Shown here: piece after piece, positions 28,511 through 40,796 of the stretch
Layout: each line of letters opens with the position of its first letter
Numbering within the stretch: the first letter of the stretch is position 1
Source: Archilochus colubris
Taxonomy: Eukaryota > Chordata > Aves > Apodiformes > Trochilidae
Assembly: GCA_023079485.1 (NCBI GenBank)
Contig: CM041084.1
Span: forward strand, 14,846,609 to 14,910,608
Direction of reading: 5' to 3'
DNA: 64,000 nucleotides
Notes under the pieces: generated by a model
Database searches by the model: none
Told to the model about the DNA's origin: nothing
The model's input: only the letters and a program-made list of their open reading frames with translations
Made by a program: the position numbers and the translations under genes

Positions 28511-31457
28511 CCTCAAGACAAAGCATCAGAAATATTTATTAGATATCATAATAGCATGTAAGGGAGTAATATCGACACGCTTTTGGCTGCATGATTTTCT
28601 GTAACACCCTTACAAATCAAAAGGAAATCTAAAGGCAAGCCCATGTGAATGAACCCGAAAGATTCTAAACACATGGTTCCCTCAAAACAGAGCATGACAG
28701 TCCTTGTTCTCACACACAACAGGTTGATCTGCTGAGGATTACATTTCAGTCTCTGCCCAGATACCCAAATTAAAGAGCTCTGCCTGTAACAGTGTCCACT
28801 GAAGCACTCTGCAATAGTCACATAGGTTTTGCAGAATTGCATGAATTATCCCAAGAAACCTAAACAGCTTATTATTACATCGGAGATAACCATAAACCTT
28901 ATATGAACTCTGAAACACTAAAAACTGGAGTCACTGGGATTCACATAGGGTCAACACCACATAGAAGATATGGCAGCAAACAATATCGCAGTCAGACAAC
29001 AAAACCCCATACTCTACATCTGCTGCAGAAACACACTTTTATTCTACCTATGACAACCAGCTGATAAATAAAACTGAGGTAACTACACGATTAAGGGCTG
29101 AACTGGACAGCAACAGTAGATAACCATGAAACTGATGAACTTCCACATGTTAACAGCACTGTGTTTCTGAAAGTTTAAGACAAGGGTTGACCTTCAGATT
29201 CAGAAAAGCAAAACTGGGGGGAGGACACAGGAAGGCATCTTCCACGTCTGTATCCTCCAGGCATCTCTTTTTCCATCACACATTACACTTTCATTTGTAC
29301 AAGGGCTTCAATAATTTCCTGGTTTATACATTAGACAGTTTACAAAGAAGACATTAAGATCTTGGCTTCTCCTCACAACAATTAGCAAAAGATCATTTGT
29401 CCACATGAAATTTTAAAATACTTTCTACTTTCAGTTAAATCTAGTAATAGATATTCTGAATTGTATGGATTTCCAGATTTGAAATTTACCCCCCACACCA
29501 CCTTCGGCTTTCCATGGCTCTGTGGCTCATGGCCATAATAATTGTATCCTAAACTCAGGAGTCCAATTCTGCCATGCTTGTAGTTGCTAGCAAGAATTAA
29601 CAAAGCGATTTTAAGTATTAACCCAAAAGCTGTTAAAATTGAAAGATTGTCCTGTTTAGTAGCATTAGGACTGTATTTTACTAGTGTACTTCTAAATACA
29701 GAACCTCAACCACATTAGTCAACTAAACATTTATTTTCAAACTAACAGGTACAATACCCATTTAAAGCTTTCAAAAATTCCTGGTTGCAGTGAATTTGTC
29801 TGAAAGAGAGATTTGGAAAGGGTCTACAGTCATGTAACTTAGGAGGTGACATTAAGTTCCCCTCCCCTCCTCCCAAACCTCCACCACGTATACCCCATCA
29901 CAAGAGTTTTTATGAACAATTTAGCACAGAAACTTTCATACTTGCAAGCTTCACTCATGCATGGTATTTCAACCAGGGACTTCACTGTTGTAGTCTAAAT
30001 ACCACAGAAAACACCAAGTAAAACTATCTGCCAAAAGAATGTTTCTCCATTACCTAAATACCTTTATAATAACAAAAACTGTATTTGCCACATTTCCTTC
30101 TGGCTGAGCTTTCAGCTGTTTTACCACTCTGTCTCTGGTATTCTGCAGCTTCCCAAATCTGCCCTGAAAACCAGCTGTGGCATAACAATGTAGCTATGTC
30201 AGACCAGATCAGTTCAAGGCAGCAACACCTTTCTCAGTATGATGTGCAATTATAAAAATCATAAAAGATGAGAATAGTTCTAGCTTTTTAAAATCCATAT
30301 TCATTTATTCAGTTTCCCTAAGCTGCATTAATGAGCAGCATACTACTTTCAGCCCTGCCAATTAAGTTACAGATGTTGAAAGATTTGTAAAATATGTAGC
30401 TACCTCCTTCCCCATTAAGAGTTTACTTTTGTATTTTCACTCAAATGTCTTTGCAATGCCTATCAGTGATTACCTCCCTTTTCCACCTGTGACTACAGGA
30501 ACTAGTGGCTTCTTACTGTAAACCCCAGCAATCACTGGGGCAAGGTAAGAAGAGAAAAACCTCACAGATCCTCTCTTATTAAACTAACCTGGAACATGTT
30601 TTAGTTGTCATCATCTACAGACTACCCACCATTTGAGACAGTAAACTAAGCTTTTGTTTTATCACCAACTTCCTTCATAAGCAGCTACAGTCTTCAGCAC
30701 CATAAAAATCTTGTGTGATCATAGAAACAATTCCAAACTGCAAAATAAGAATGCATGTAAACTGAATTAATACTGCTGTCAAGGGAGCAGCATCTGCAGA
30801 GCTCTGTGGTATAACCAGTCTCAATGTAACTCTCAGCTGTTTCCTTTCCATTTGAAGGAGGGGACCTCACGGCAGATGAAGGGAGCAAAAGAACTGTACG
30901 TGCTGAGGAAGGGTTTTCCCTTAAGGAAAACCAATTCAAGAGCTGGTGTGTCAAGGAAAGTACAGCTAAAAGGAGAACTTCAAGGGGCACAGTTCGTATA
31001 ACAGATAGAATATACCTCCCAAATAGCCATGAGACCTGGTTGCAGCTGACAGAATGAGAAAAATAACACAAATGTTACTCAAACATATTTTTTTATTATT
31101 ACAAGTTACAATTCGTACATTTTTGCTGCTAAAGCATAGGTTTCCAGAGTCCACTTCAGCTCTATCTACAATGACATACTGAACAGATTCCAGAGACAGA
31201 CTAAAGCAAACATGACTCAAGAGTTTTCTTTAAAATTAGGCATTTTAGGATTAGTTTTGTATGCTTTGACAATTCACCCATATTCTATATACCAAGTTAC
31301 TTTTATGCTGACTTGCCCATTAGTTTGGAAGCCCACATTTGTCAGAACCATCAAATGAAACCCAGAAAGATCCTCATTTAGCATAAATGAAAGTAGGCAC
31401 TTTTTTGTTTTAGTTGGTTTTGGGGGGAGAGAACAACTTTTGAAGTTTGCATGCCAT

Positions 31458-31480
31458 AAAACAAACAAACAAACAAACAA
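31458..31480 (+). repeat. (AAAC)n microsatellite
   Basis: Five to six perfect AAAC units on the plus strand, 80 bp before a G/T-rich tract of complementary bias. Confidence 0.93.
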
Positions 31481-31560
31481 TATCTTGAAAACTGGAAGTT
31501 AGGAGGGCAAGAGTGGCCACAAATGCTTATGAACACAGTAAACATAGAAAAGTGAAAGGT

Positions 31561-31764
31561 AGGTTGTTTGGGATTGGTTTTGTTGTTTTTGTTTTGGTTT
31601 GGTTTTTGGTTTTGTTTTTGGGTGGTTGCTTTGGTTTTTTGTTTTTGTTTGGTTTGTTTGGGGTTTTGTTGTTTTTTTGTTTTTGTTTGGTTTGTTTGTT
31701 TGTTTGGGGGGGTTTGCTGGTTTTTGTTTGGTTTGATTTTTTCATTTTTGTTTGTTTTTTAAAC
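31561..31764 (+). repeat. G/T-rich low-complexity tract, about 200 bp
   Basis: The plus strand is almost purely G and T in irregular GGTTTTTG-type units. It yields long Phe/Gly/Leu/Val frames on the plus strand and Lys/Asn/Pro/Gln frames on the minus strand, all artefacts of composition. On the ZEB1 sense (minus) strand the intron RNA would be A/C-rich here. Confidence 0.9.
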
Positions 31765-34677
31765 ACCAGATTCTTATAGTGGGTAAGTATAGCTGTCAAA
31801 AACTTTGATAGGAATCCTAGTTATTTTTCATGCTACTGTACTTCTGCTTGATCCAACACACTACCACTTTGTCTTTTATATACTTCAACATCTGTATTCC
31901 CTCTGTCCCAGTCAGACATGTTTCTGGCTAAATTTCCTTCATATCTGTATAAGGATGTCTTCCAGAAGACTTAATAAACCTAAAACACTTCTGCAAGGCA
32001 GATTATGTAAACCTGTGAACTACTCAAAACAGTAGAAATGAAAATTAAAAAACTAAAAGGAAAAAAACCCCACCATTATGATGAAAATGAAACTGAACCA
32101 TCATGCTATTACTCCCTTCCTTCCCCCACACATAAGTAGCAATCAGGAATAGCGAGTACTCCATCATCCATTTAGCTCATTGGTATTTCCCTGGTAGAAG
32201 GATCTTCAGCACTAACCTGTAAAGAACCTAGGAATACTTTTGACAGTTGAAAAAAATTAATTTTATTTTAAACCCATTTAAATGATCATAAACCAAAGGC
32301 TACTCTCTCCATCTCCCCAACACAGATATCCTCCATGGCAAGCTTGTCATTTCTTGCTTTATCATGCAGTAATTTTATTCTATGCAAGAAGCCTCAGGCA
32401 TTTGTGCAGCTCATTACTCTTTGCTGCCCACAGTCAGATGGCTAATCTGCCATCAGCCAGAAGCTTGACAGACAAAAGGAAAAGGCAGGAAAACAGCACA
32501 CATGGTTGCATGTGCACACATGCACACTTCAGCTACACAGTGATTTGACAGTAGATCCAAGAACCAACAAGACATATTTGATCGCAGTCCTACTTAATGA
32601 TTCTGTGACTGAAGGAAGACATAAGGTTTTTTAAAGGTAGATAGGCTGGGGAGACATTTTTTAAAAAATAGCAAAGCCTTACGTAGAATGCCTACTAAGA
32701 CACATCAAGATACAAACCTGGAAGGCTTTACCCAGTAAGTGAGCATTGTGGAAACTGAAAAGTCTCAAATGTCTTAAAATAAGGGCTAAACATAAGCAAT
32801 TGTAAGCTATTAGAACACGACATTTGGTAAGCTTTCAGTTTCAGCACTTCTGCTTTCTTACCTGCTCAGAAAATAACAGATATTTGAAACAAGTTGCATA
32901 GTCTTTCCAGTATCCCAAACCACTGTGACACCATACATAAGCAAAAACAAATGCAGTGAAATTATTTTATACCATACTGCATAACAAGGAGCTTTTAAAC
33001 TTTTTAAAGAAATAAGAAGTTGGGGTAATTAAATGGAGAGACTAACCACATCATATCAAAACAAAATACCTCCTTTCCTCTACCTAAGGGACTCTTATCT
33101 ACCTTACTTACTATGTTTCTGAAGGAAAACAGAGTTAGAGGCATTTTGCAAAAATTTCTTTTTGAGCATTGGATCTACAGGCAACAGTTTGCATCAAATA
33201 CCTGGTAAGAATTTTCTGTCAAGATTATAAAACTTGTGTGTCACAGGTTTTATTCAGCTAAGTCTATTTGTATCCTTTGCAGCTGGAAAGCTAAAACTGT
33301 CCCTCTTCTGTGAACTGGCTTTCTCACAGAAACAGAAAGTCTGCCTCTGGTTTTAGCCACCAACATGCTGAGGTACAAACCTGGCTCATCCTTTTAAGAA
33401 GTCCCTCTCTGTCATGTAACTACCACATTAGTTATGCAGGCTGATCCCTGAAGGCATGATTAATCACGTGGTGAAATAGAGAGAACTATGGCATGTTATA
33501 CTGCGTTATGTGTCACTGAACTATTTCCCTTTTCCTTTGCTACAACTGCCAATTCAATTTTTCTTCTCATTTCTGCTCAAGTTATTTTTCCACTTTTGTG
33601 CAGAAAGACTCTCTCAGCATTTTTATTGCAATATAGAACCAGTTCCATCTTACTTCCACTATTTGTTGCAAGATGTATTTAGGGTTTCAGGAATACAGTA
33701 TGCTGGTAATTTAAAATCTGGAAAAAGTGCAGGGCAAGTCTTACCACAACGGAGCAGAAGCTGTCAGGATAGACTTTTCCACAGAATTAGACTCTGTAGC
33801 TTAAATATCATTACAACATTGTTGTGAATGACAGAACTTTATCTGGTGTTCCTACAGGGAGTATTCAAGCCACCTTAATAGACTAAATTATTTGATATAA
33901 TAATGACACATATGTATATCTACAAAATAAATTCCTATTGTAAATGCAAATTCAGTCCCAGCATCAGTATCTAGAATGTATGAAAACAGATTATTATAAC
34001 ATCATCCAACAATCTACTCCTATCTGAAGGTTAAAGCTGTGAAAAACAGTGTTTTCTTATTGCCTCCAGGTCACAAAAGTTCTGAAATCCCCCATCAGTC
34101 TTGTCCTGTAGGAACAGGATTTCTGTGGCCATCGGCAGCACCTCCTGAACAGCAGCACCATCCCTAGCGGTACTCTACAACCTTATCTTTCTCTCCCACA
34201 TGTACAAGGTAAGAAGGAAAAAAAAATTACTACATTTGCATATGTAATTATGGTGTAGCTTAGCAGTGAGCAAAAAATTACTGGAAGTTGAGAACAGATA
34301 TGCCCAATGACCACACCTTAGTTTTTCAAATGAAAACACTTTGCAAGGAAGGGGAAGGGACAGCAACAGGGAAGGAAGCCAGCCACTACAGCTCCCAATC
34401 TGCTTCAGTCTTATTCACCACCTCATGCTCTCTGCAGAGCTAACTGTACCTATGTCCTTCCTGTGAATAATAATCTAAGAATGAATCCAAGTAGTATGTG
34501 ACAGGTTCTGTTTTGCTTGAATTTCCCAAATAGTTGTACCAGGAATACCAGGACAAAAAGGAAGGCTACAAAAGACAAACAGAACAGAATGGAAGACTAA
34601 ACAGGGTACATATTCTGAATCCTCCTTATCCAGTCTAGAACTTCACATGATTTATAGCGGACTTACAACAGGAACCT

Positions 34678-34695
34678 AAAAAAAAAAAAAAAAAA
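34678..34695 (+). repeat. Poly-A run (18 bp)
   Basis: Homopolymer A tract with no recognisable retroposed body upstream. Confidence 0.95.
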
Positions 34696-37600
34696 GATCT
34701 AGAAGGTGGGCAAACAGAAAATGATGTACACCTGAAAAGGACACGAGGCAGAAATTCCTCAAGGCACTGAGAAAAACTGTTTAAAAACAAGTGTATGGGT
34801 CAATTAATCTCACATTTCAGGGCATTAAGAAAAATGTTATACTATACTGGGGAAGGGGGAAGGTGTTAGGAAAACAAACAAAACCTCAACCTGCTTCTTT
34901 AGGTCAAATCTACCAGTCTGGCAAAAAGCAACATAACCCCCATAGTAAAGGTCTGATTTTTCCGTTCTTTAATTTTCACTTTTTCAAGATAATTTCCCGA
35001 GGCATTTTTCAATCGTTCCACATTTGTGATGTTTTGTAATTCCACTTTGCTTTCTCCCATATACACTCTGCAGACAGATGTCTCTACAAAATGGAACAGA
35101 AAACTGCCCTCAGTGTTTGTCAGACAGAATTTGAAAGGGAATGTTTGCTGAAATAATGAAAACATTTCATACTGTAATAACTGAAGGTGCTCCTTAGCAT
35201 CACTGGTCCAAATAACATTTGATCCTAACAAGGACAGGCACACTTGTTCATAGGTAAAAATATTCTCTACCACATCAGAGTTGTTTAACCCCTTTCTTTC
35301 AAGTCTCATCCATGAATGTCCCCCTCAGGATCACAGTGAAAAGCCATGTTTATAATCCATTTATCTCCAGAACTCTCACTGGCTCCTCCAACGTTCCATA
35401 CCTTCTGTTACACTCCAATATCATAGTGTTCTTCGTGTTTAAAGAAGTAATTCTACACGTCCTTTCACTCAAGAAGGGGGCTACTAAGTACTTAGAATTC
35501 CTAATTGGATAGAATGGAATGTCATCTCTGCATAGAATGAATTTTCTTTTTCACTTTCTCTTCTCAGTAACAGTTGACCACCCTAACACATCCAGAATAA
35601 TATATTGCTCTTTACACATTTTCATTTGTTTTTCATTGTTCTCCAAAAATAGGAGAGGTGTAACACATTGAAGGCAGAGCAATGAGGGAGATGCTACCAA
35701 ACAGAAAGTAAACATTTGTAAGGGAAGCAAAGGATACCAGTTTTCAGTTTTTAACCTTTGGGTGACAGCAGTTGTTAACCAAACTGCTTTGCAACAACAG
35801 GAGTAAAGTCCTCACATCAAGGAGACTGTGACAGCTGGGAATGACAGCTGAAAAGGAGAGAACTGAAACAGGCTGCTTTCAAACAGTACTGACTTCTCAA
35901 AGATGAGAGAGCATATTTTTAGTTAACTTCTGTTGCTCTGAAAAAGCATGTTAAACGATACAATTATATTACAGAAATGGCACCAGAAACAAGTACAGAG
36001 CAAAGCAAACTAAATTTCCTCCATTCTTTCCTCTTTGGGAACAAATGTACAGGCCTAAAGAACCCTGGTTATTATGTTCAGCACTAACCAGCTGAAACAT
36101 TTGAATCTCTGCCTGACTGTTCCACACAAAGACACAAACTTAACAAGCTTCTCCTTCCTCCTCTACCACCACCTAACCCCCTAACATGTGAATTTAAGCT
36201 GTCAGGTACTCAGACAAGAATCAGATGTATAGGAAGAGAAGACTCAGTACATATATTTTTACTGCCTGAAAGGTGCTTACATAGTGAGGTGATGGGGGTA
36301 GTATTTTTCTCAGGAGTACTGAAACAGGTTTAATCAGCTACGCTGCATCTAACTGTAGGCAGTATTTTATCCATCAAGTCTTGCTCCTCCTGACTGGACT
36401 TCCTACTTTCCTCAACTGCCACACAGGAATTCTCCTTACCTGTGCACAAGAGTGAAAAACAGATTTTTAAATAAACATTTGCTCAACACAAAAGGAAAAC
36501 TGAAAATAACCCTAATCCTTCCTTAAAAGAAGAGGGCAAGCAAAGACTAAATAGCTGCAGCTGTGAAGAGTTTTTAAAAATATCAAACTTCTGTTATTCT
36601 TTCTAATAACTTAAAAATAAGACACTAGAAATTAGACTAAAAAGCAAAGCAAGACTGTGAGGAATACCCTTGCACTTACTGATTAGTTTTAGAAATTGAC
36701 TTGATCAGAATACCAGAGGCAAGGGCTTAGTAAGAGGTTTCAAAAACTTGCCAACAGGGAAGCAGAAAGCATTATATATAACGTAAACAAAACTCTCTAC
36801 AGAATCCCCCAAAAGTTCCAGTGTTTCAATGCAGCAGTCAGCTGAGCTCAAAGCTGTTTCCCACTGATGATCTCATGCAGTCAGCCAGGGCCCAGATTCA
36901 TTGCACCCAGGAAAGCCACCAAGGTGCATCAGAAACAAGGTATTAAAGCCTTCAGTGATCAGCAGATGACTCCCTTCCCTACTGCACCTTCACTCCTCAC
37001 ACACATCCCTTGCCTTGCCACCCATCTGCCTCTGCCCACTCATACATGCATCCCTACACTCTCCACAGTGTTTGTGGGTTTTGGGTTTGGTTTTTTTCCA
37101 TTACTAAGGACTTCAAACATTTCCTTCAAGAATCCCTATCATAACTGATCTACTGCACTTCCTTGTGACTAGAGCTAAACACACATCTTCACTAAGGTAC
37201 AAGACTGCTCTCCACACCTGCCTTGCCTCCCTCTGCCCAGATCCCCCAAGCAGGAGCAGCACCCACCTGCACAGGTAGCCACTTCCCTAATAGCTTCCCC
37301 TTAGCAGCAGCAGCACCAACCTGCCCACTGAAAAATGGCACCAGCGGTAAAACCTGGATTTGGCACACGTTTGTCCCAGTCCAGTAGATTTTCCAGGCCT
37401 GATGTTTATTTACACATTTCTTTGGACTTTATTTTAAGGAAAATGTGCACTTTTTTATCTAGCAATTGTTTTCAAATATTAGAAATACCAGCCACATGCT
37501 GAGACTCTTCTTTAGCCATAACTGTCCCAACAAAACCAATATCCAATTAAATAATCTCTGCCCAGATTTTAACCTCTAAGAAAACAGTCTTCAAAACATC

Positions 37601-38004
37601 CCACACATCAGTGTAGGAACACTGGTGTTAAGAGTGTAGGTCTTAAGCCAATTCAATCCTGCTGTGTTTGCTTTCCTCTGCCTACACACCACTGAACTTA
37701 AGATTTGGGGATACAAAAAACACCAGTAGACAAAATTCTATTTCTCCAGCACTACATTACATCAACATTGACTACATAGACAAGGAAGCATCACCAGTGA
37801 AGATACTATCTTAATATCATCTAAAAATTACTAAAGCAAAAATTGAGTTTTGTATATTGTCAATTGCTTGCTGATAGTATAAGTATTTCAAGACAATAAA
37901 TATGAGAGAGTTCAAATACTTGAACTGAAAGGAACAGCAATGGCTAAATGATAAATCTCTGTTTAAGGATCTAGATTGAGTTAAAAGGAAGGGTAGTCCC
38001 AAGG

Positions 38005-38090
38005 ATTAAAAATGGATTGAGACTGAGTCTTGCTACAGACTTCCTTCACGACCTTGGGTAAGTCACTTGAGAATTCAGTTCTCAAAAATA
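38005..38090 (+). mobile_element. MIR-like ancient SINE fragment
   Basis: GACCTTGGGTAAGTCACTT at 38050-38068 is very close to the conserved core of MIR (GACCTTGGGCAAGTCACTT). It is followed by a decayed TCAGTTCTCA-like equivalent of the CTCAGTTTCC segment. MIR-type SINEs are old and predate birds and mammals, so a degenerate copy is expected. The outer limits are approximate. Confidence 0.7.
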
Positions 38091-39931
38091 ACAGGCCTAT
38101 GATAGCTGCCAGAATGAAGCACCAAAATTTCCGAGACCACAGATGCAAGCCAGGTCCTGCTTACTTGCCTATACCAGATAAGATCCTACCCAGAGATCCC
38201 TTTTGAAATATACAGGCAAGTATAACCAGAACTTCAGGAATACTTATTTTGCATACTTGAAAGTTCATCTGGATCTGTGTTTTGAAAACTGGTATGAAAG
38301 CCTACATAATACCAGAATTAGTTCTGGTTTTCAAGCTCTTGTTTTCTGTATTTGTGCCAAACCTATCATGAGTAGAATCTTTACGATCTCCAAAGATGCA
38401 GTATGTACTTTTAAATACTTCATTTACAGTCAACAAAACACATCGTATTCTAATCAGCTTGCAATATCAACTAGTGGAGTTTTTGAAATTACTATAAACA
38501 GCTAATGAGCTGAATGCAATGATCATATATTTTTGGTAAATAATAATGACTGAATTCATAAGCAGGGACTCTCAAGAGACATTTGTCTCGATACTGTAGT
38601 TCCTGCAGTTTACCTGCCACAGTGAGTAGCTCCTCAAAAATCAGTTAAAAAAAAAATAAAAATCCACAGCCCAGGTTTCACAGAAGCTTGTTTTATTCCC
38701 TTAACATAGCAATAGAGTTCCATGTGCATTAAAAATGCCTGTCGTCCCTCACTGGCATTTTTAACCCTACTAAAGCAGATGTTTTCACATGAAGAAAGGC
38801 ATTGCACTGATACCTTTACTAGTTTACTTCAGCTTCTCCTCCCCATTGTAAAGCTTCTTAATAGAAGAAATAGTAGGTTAATACCACCTCTGACTCCCAG
38901 TGGGCTAGGAGGCCGAGGATGGCTGTCACACCCCTTTCGGTGCACAGAGACAGAGGAGCTTGCTCACAGAGAGCAAGGGCCTAGCTTGCTTTAAGTCAGT
39001 AATGCTGCTATTAATGGCATCCTTAATCAAGCCCAAAGTTGACCAAAAGCCTCAGTGAGGAGGGATATCTGATAAACGAAAACATTCAACAAAAAATTAG
39101 GGCTGAGTTCACAGAAGTCAAATCGTCAGACTTTTAACAAAAAAGTGTCATCTGACTGATTTCTAGATAGGGAAGCCTGTGTCAGAGCAGAAGTTTCATC
39201 TACTTGCTACTTTTCATTAACTGTTTTAACAGCATGTTTACTAGAGTCCTATAAGCAAAGAAAACTGTTTCAGGCAAGTAATCATCATCAAAAAACCCAA
39301 AAAACCATCAAAAAACCCTGTCTTAGGTAGCTAATTACTTTAAAACAACCTGCCTTCACAACTTAAAATAACAAGCAAAGATACTGAGATACAGGAAGAG
39401 ATAAGGACATTTTAAAGTGTATTCCTATTATATTTAATTCACCTAACATTAAAACAGAAGTATTACTTGTTTATATGAGAGAAGATTTCCCTGGGCTCAA
39501 ACAGTTAATTCAGTTGTCCATGTAGGCCTCTTCACTGTGCCTGGAATTTGAAATCAGGCTACATTCCTCAATTCCCAAATTGCAAACTTAAATTAATGCT
39601 GAAGTAAAAACATGATACCTAAGTGAAAAAGAAAGGAAGGGGGAAAGAGAAGAAAGGCAGGACAAGGAATGTTATATCCCAAGCTTCACTAACACCTGAC
39701 ATCCTGCCAGTAGTTAACACCTTGGAGCTAACAGAAATACGTCATCCTCCTGCCTTATTCAAAGGCATTTGTGATCTTCTTGCAGTCCTTAAATTTGTAA
39801 GAAAACTTTATATGAATTATTATCTACTAAAAATAAAGAGAGGAAATCCAACTGTAAAGCAACTAAAATAGCACTCTAACAAGTCAGTCGACATAACCTT
39901 TTAGAAATGAAAGTACTGTTACCAGGAGGTT

Positions 39932-39950
39932 AAAAAAAAAAAAAAAAAAA
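39932..39950 (+). repeat. Poly-A run (19 bp)
   Basis: Homopolymer A tract after AGGAGGTT. Confidence 0.95.
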
Positions 39951-40427
39951 GCAGCACCCATCTCATACCTTCTCCTCACATTTACCTGAGAGCATGCAAA
40001 ATTTACTTATTTCATAGATTCTTCTTTTTCCCATTAAACATGTATCAAAAGACCTAAAGGTATATTTACATTATTTTCAGAACATCTATATAGAAGTTTG
40101 GTATCTTTTTAACTCTCCAGTAAGGGAAGTTTTAAATGTTTTACTTGTCTCACAGCATCGCTGAAAAACAAGATGTATTACTTTTAGTTTTGCTGTTTAA
40201 TAAGAATTATGACAATCCTACAACATACAGAAGAAATGCTGAGAAAGTAACTAATCCTAATCCTGCAAGCCAACCTGGAATAAGAAAACCTTTGCTGATA
40301 CTGAATCTACTTGAAGTCCACAGAAGATTTGCAATAGTATAGCAAGGCTGAAGACTGGCAAGAATTACACCCCTCTTCTCTCCTCCCCATTTCTCAATCA
40401 AAAGAGGGGGTAGAGCAGGAAAAGGCA

Positions 40428-40535
40428 GATATGAAGAGTGACTCCCAACCAGCTCTGTGTTCCTGCTTCATCAGAGGGAAACGATAGATAGGAAGAGTGA
40501 CTCCCAATCAGTTCTATGTTCCTGCTTCATCAGAA
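40428..40535 (+). repeat. 59-bp tandem duplication (two copies)
   Basis: The block GAAGAGTGACTCCCAA...TTCCTGCTTCATCAGA is repeated at a period of 59 bp with four or so substitutions between copies. The rest of the period is less conserved or is covered once. Confidence 0.9.
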
Positions 40536-40716
40536 TGGTGCTATTCTCCCAACACTTCACTAACTCCTCTGCTGCAGTGGACTTCTTTGTGTTCTGGCTA
40601 TATGTAAGGACATGGACACAGGACAGCTTTCTTCAGGTATGAGGCACCAGACTTCCTTGTAAGTGGAGGCTTCGATGGCAGATCCAATATGCTCTTTTGC
40701 TGATTTCCTGTAGAGG

Positions 40717-40760
40717 CCAATAAAGAAGGTAGAAAAGAAGGTACCAATAAAGAAGGCAGA
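40717..40760 (+). repeat. 27-bp tandem duplication, partial second copy
   Basis: CCAATAAAGAAGG occurs at 40717 and 40744, with AGAAGG elements between. It lies just before the 30-bp palindrome at 40767. Confidence 0.85.
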
Positions 40761-40766
40761 GTGAAG

Positions 40767-40796
40767 GTTCTTCACTCTAGCTCTAGAGTGAAGAAC
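40767..40796. repeat. 30-bp inverted repeat (14-bp arms, 2-bp spacer)
   Basis: GTTCTTCACTCTAG and CTAGAGTGAAGAAC are exact reverse complements separated by CT. The hairpin would be perfect, and no flanking element is recognised. Confidence 0.95.

Noticed and set aside
30694..31071. 125-codon minus-strand open frame
   Set aside because: No motif or homology recognised, no splice support, and length compatible with chance.
31513..31799. Phe/Gly-rich plus-strand frame and Lys/Pro/Asn-rich minus-strand frame of about 90 codons
   Set aside because: Entirely produced by the G/T-rich simple tract.
34678..34695. Poly-A run as the tail of a processed pseudogene
   Set aside because: The upstream sequence shows no coding similarity and no target-site duplication was found. 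The same holds for the A runs at 26,993 and 39,932.
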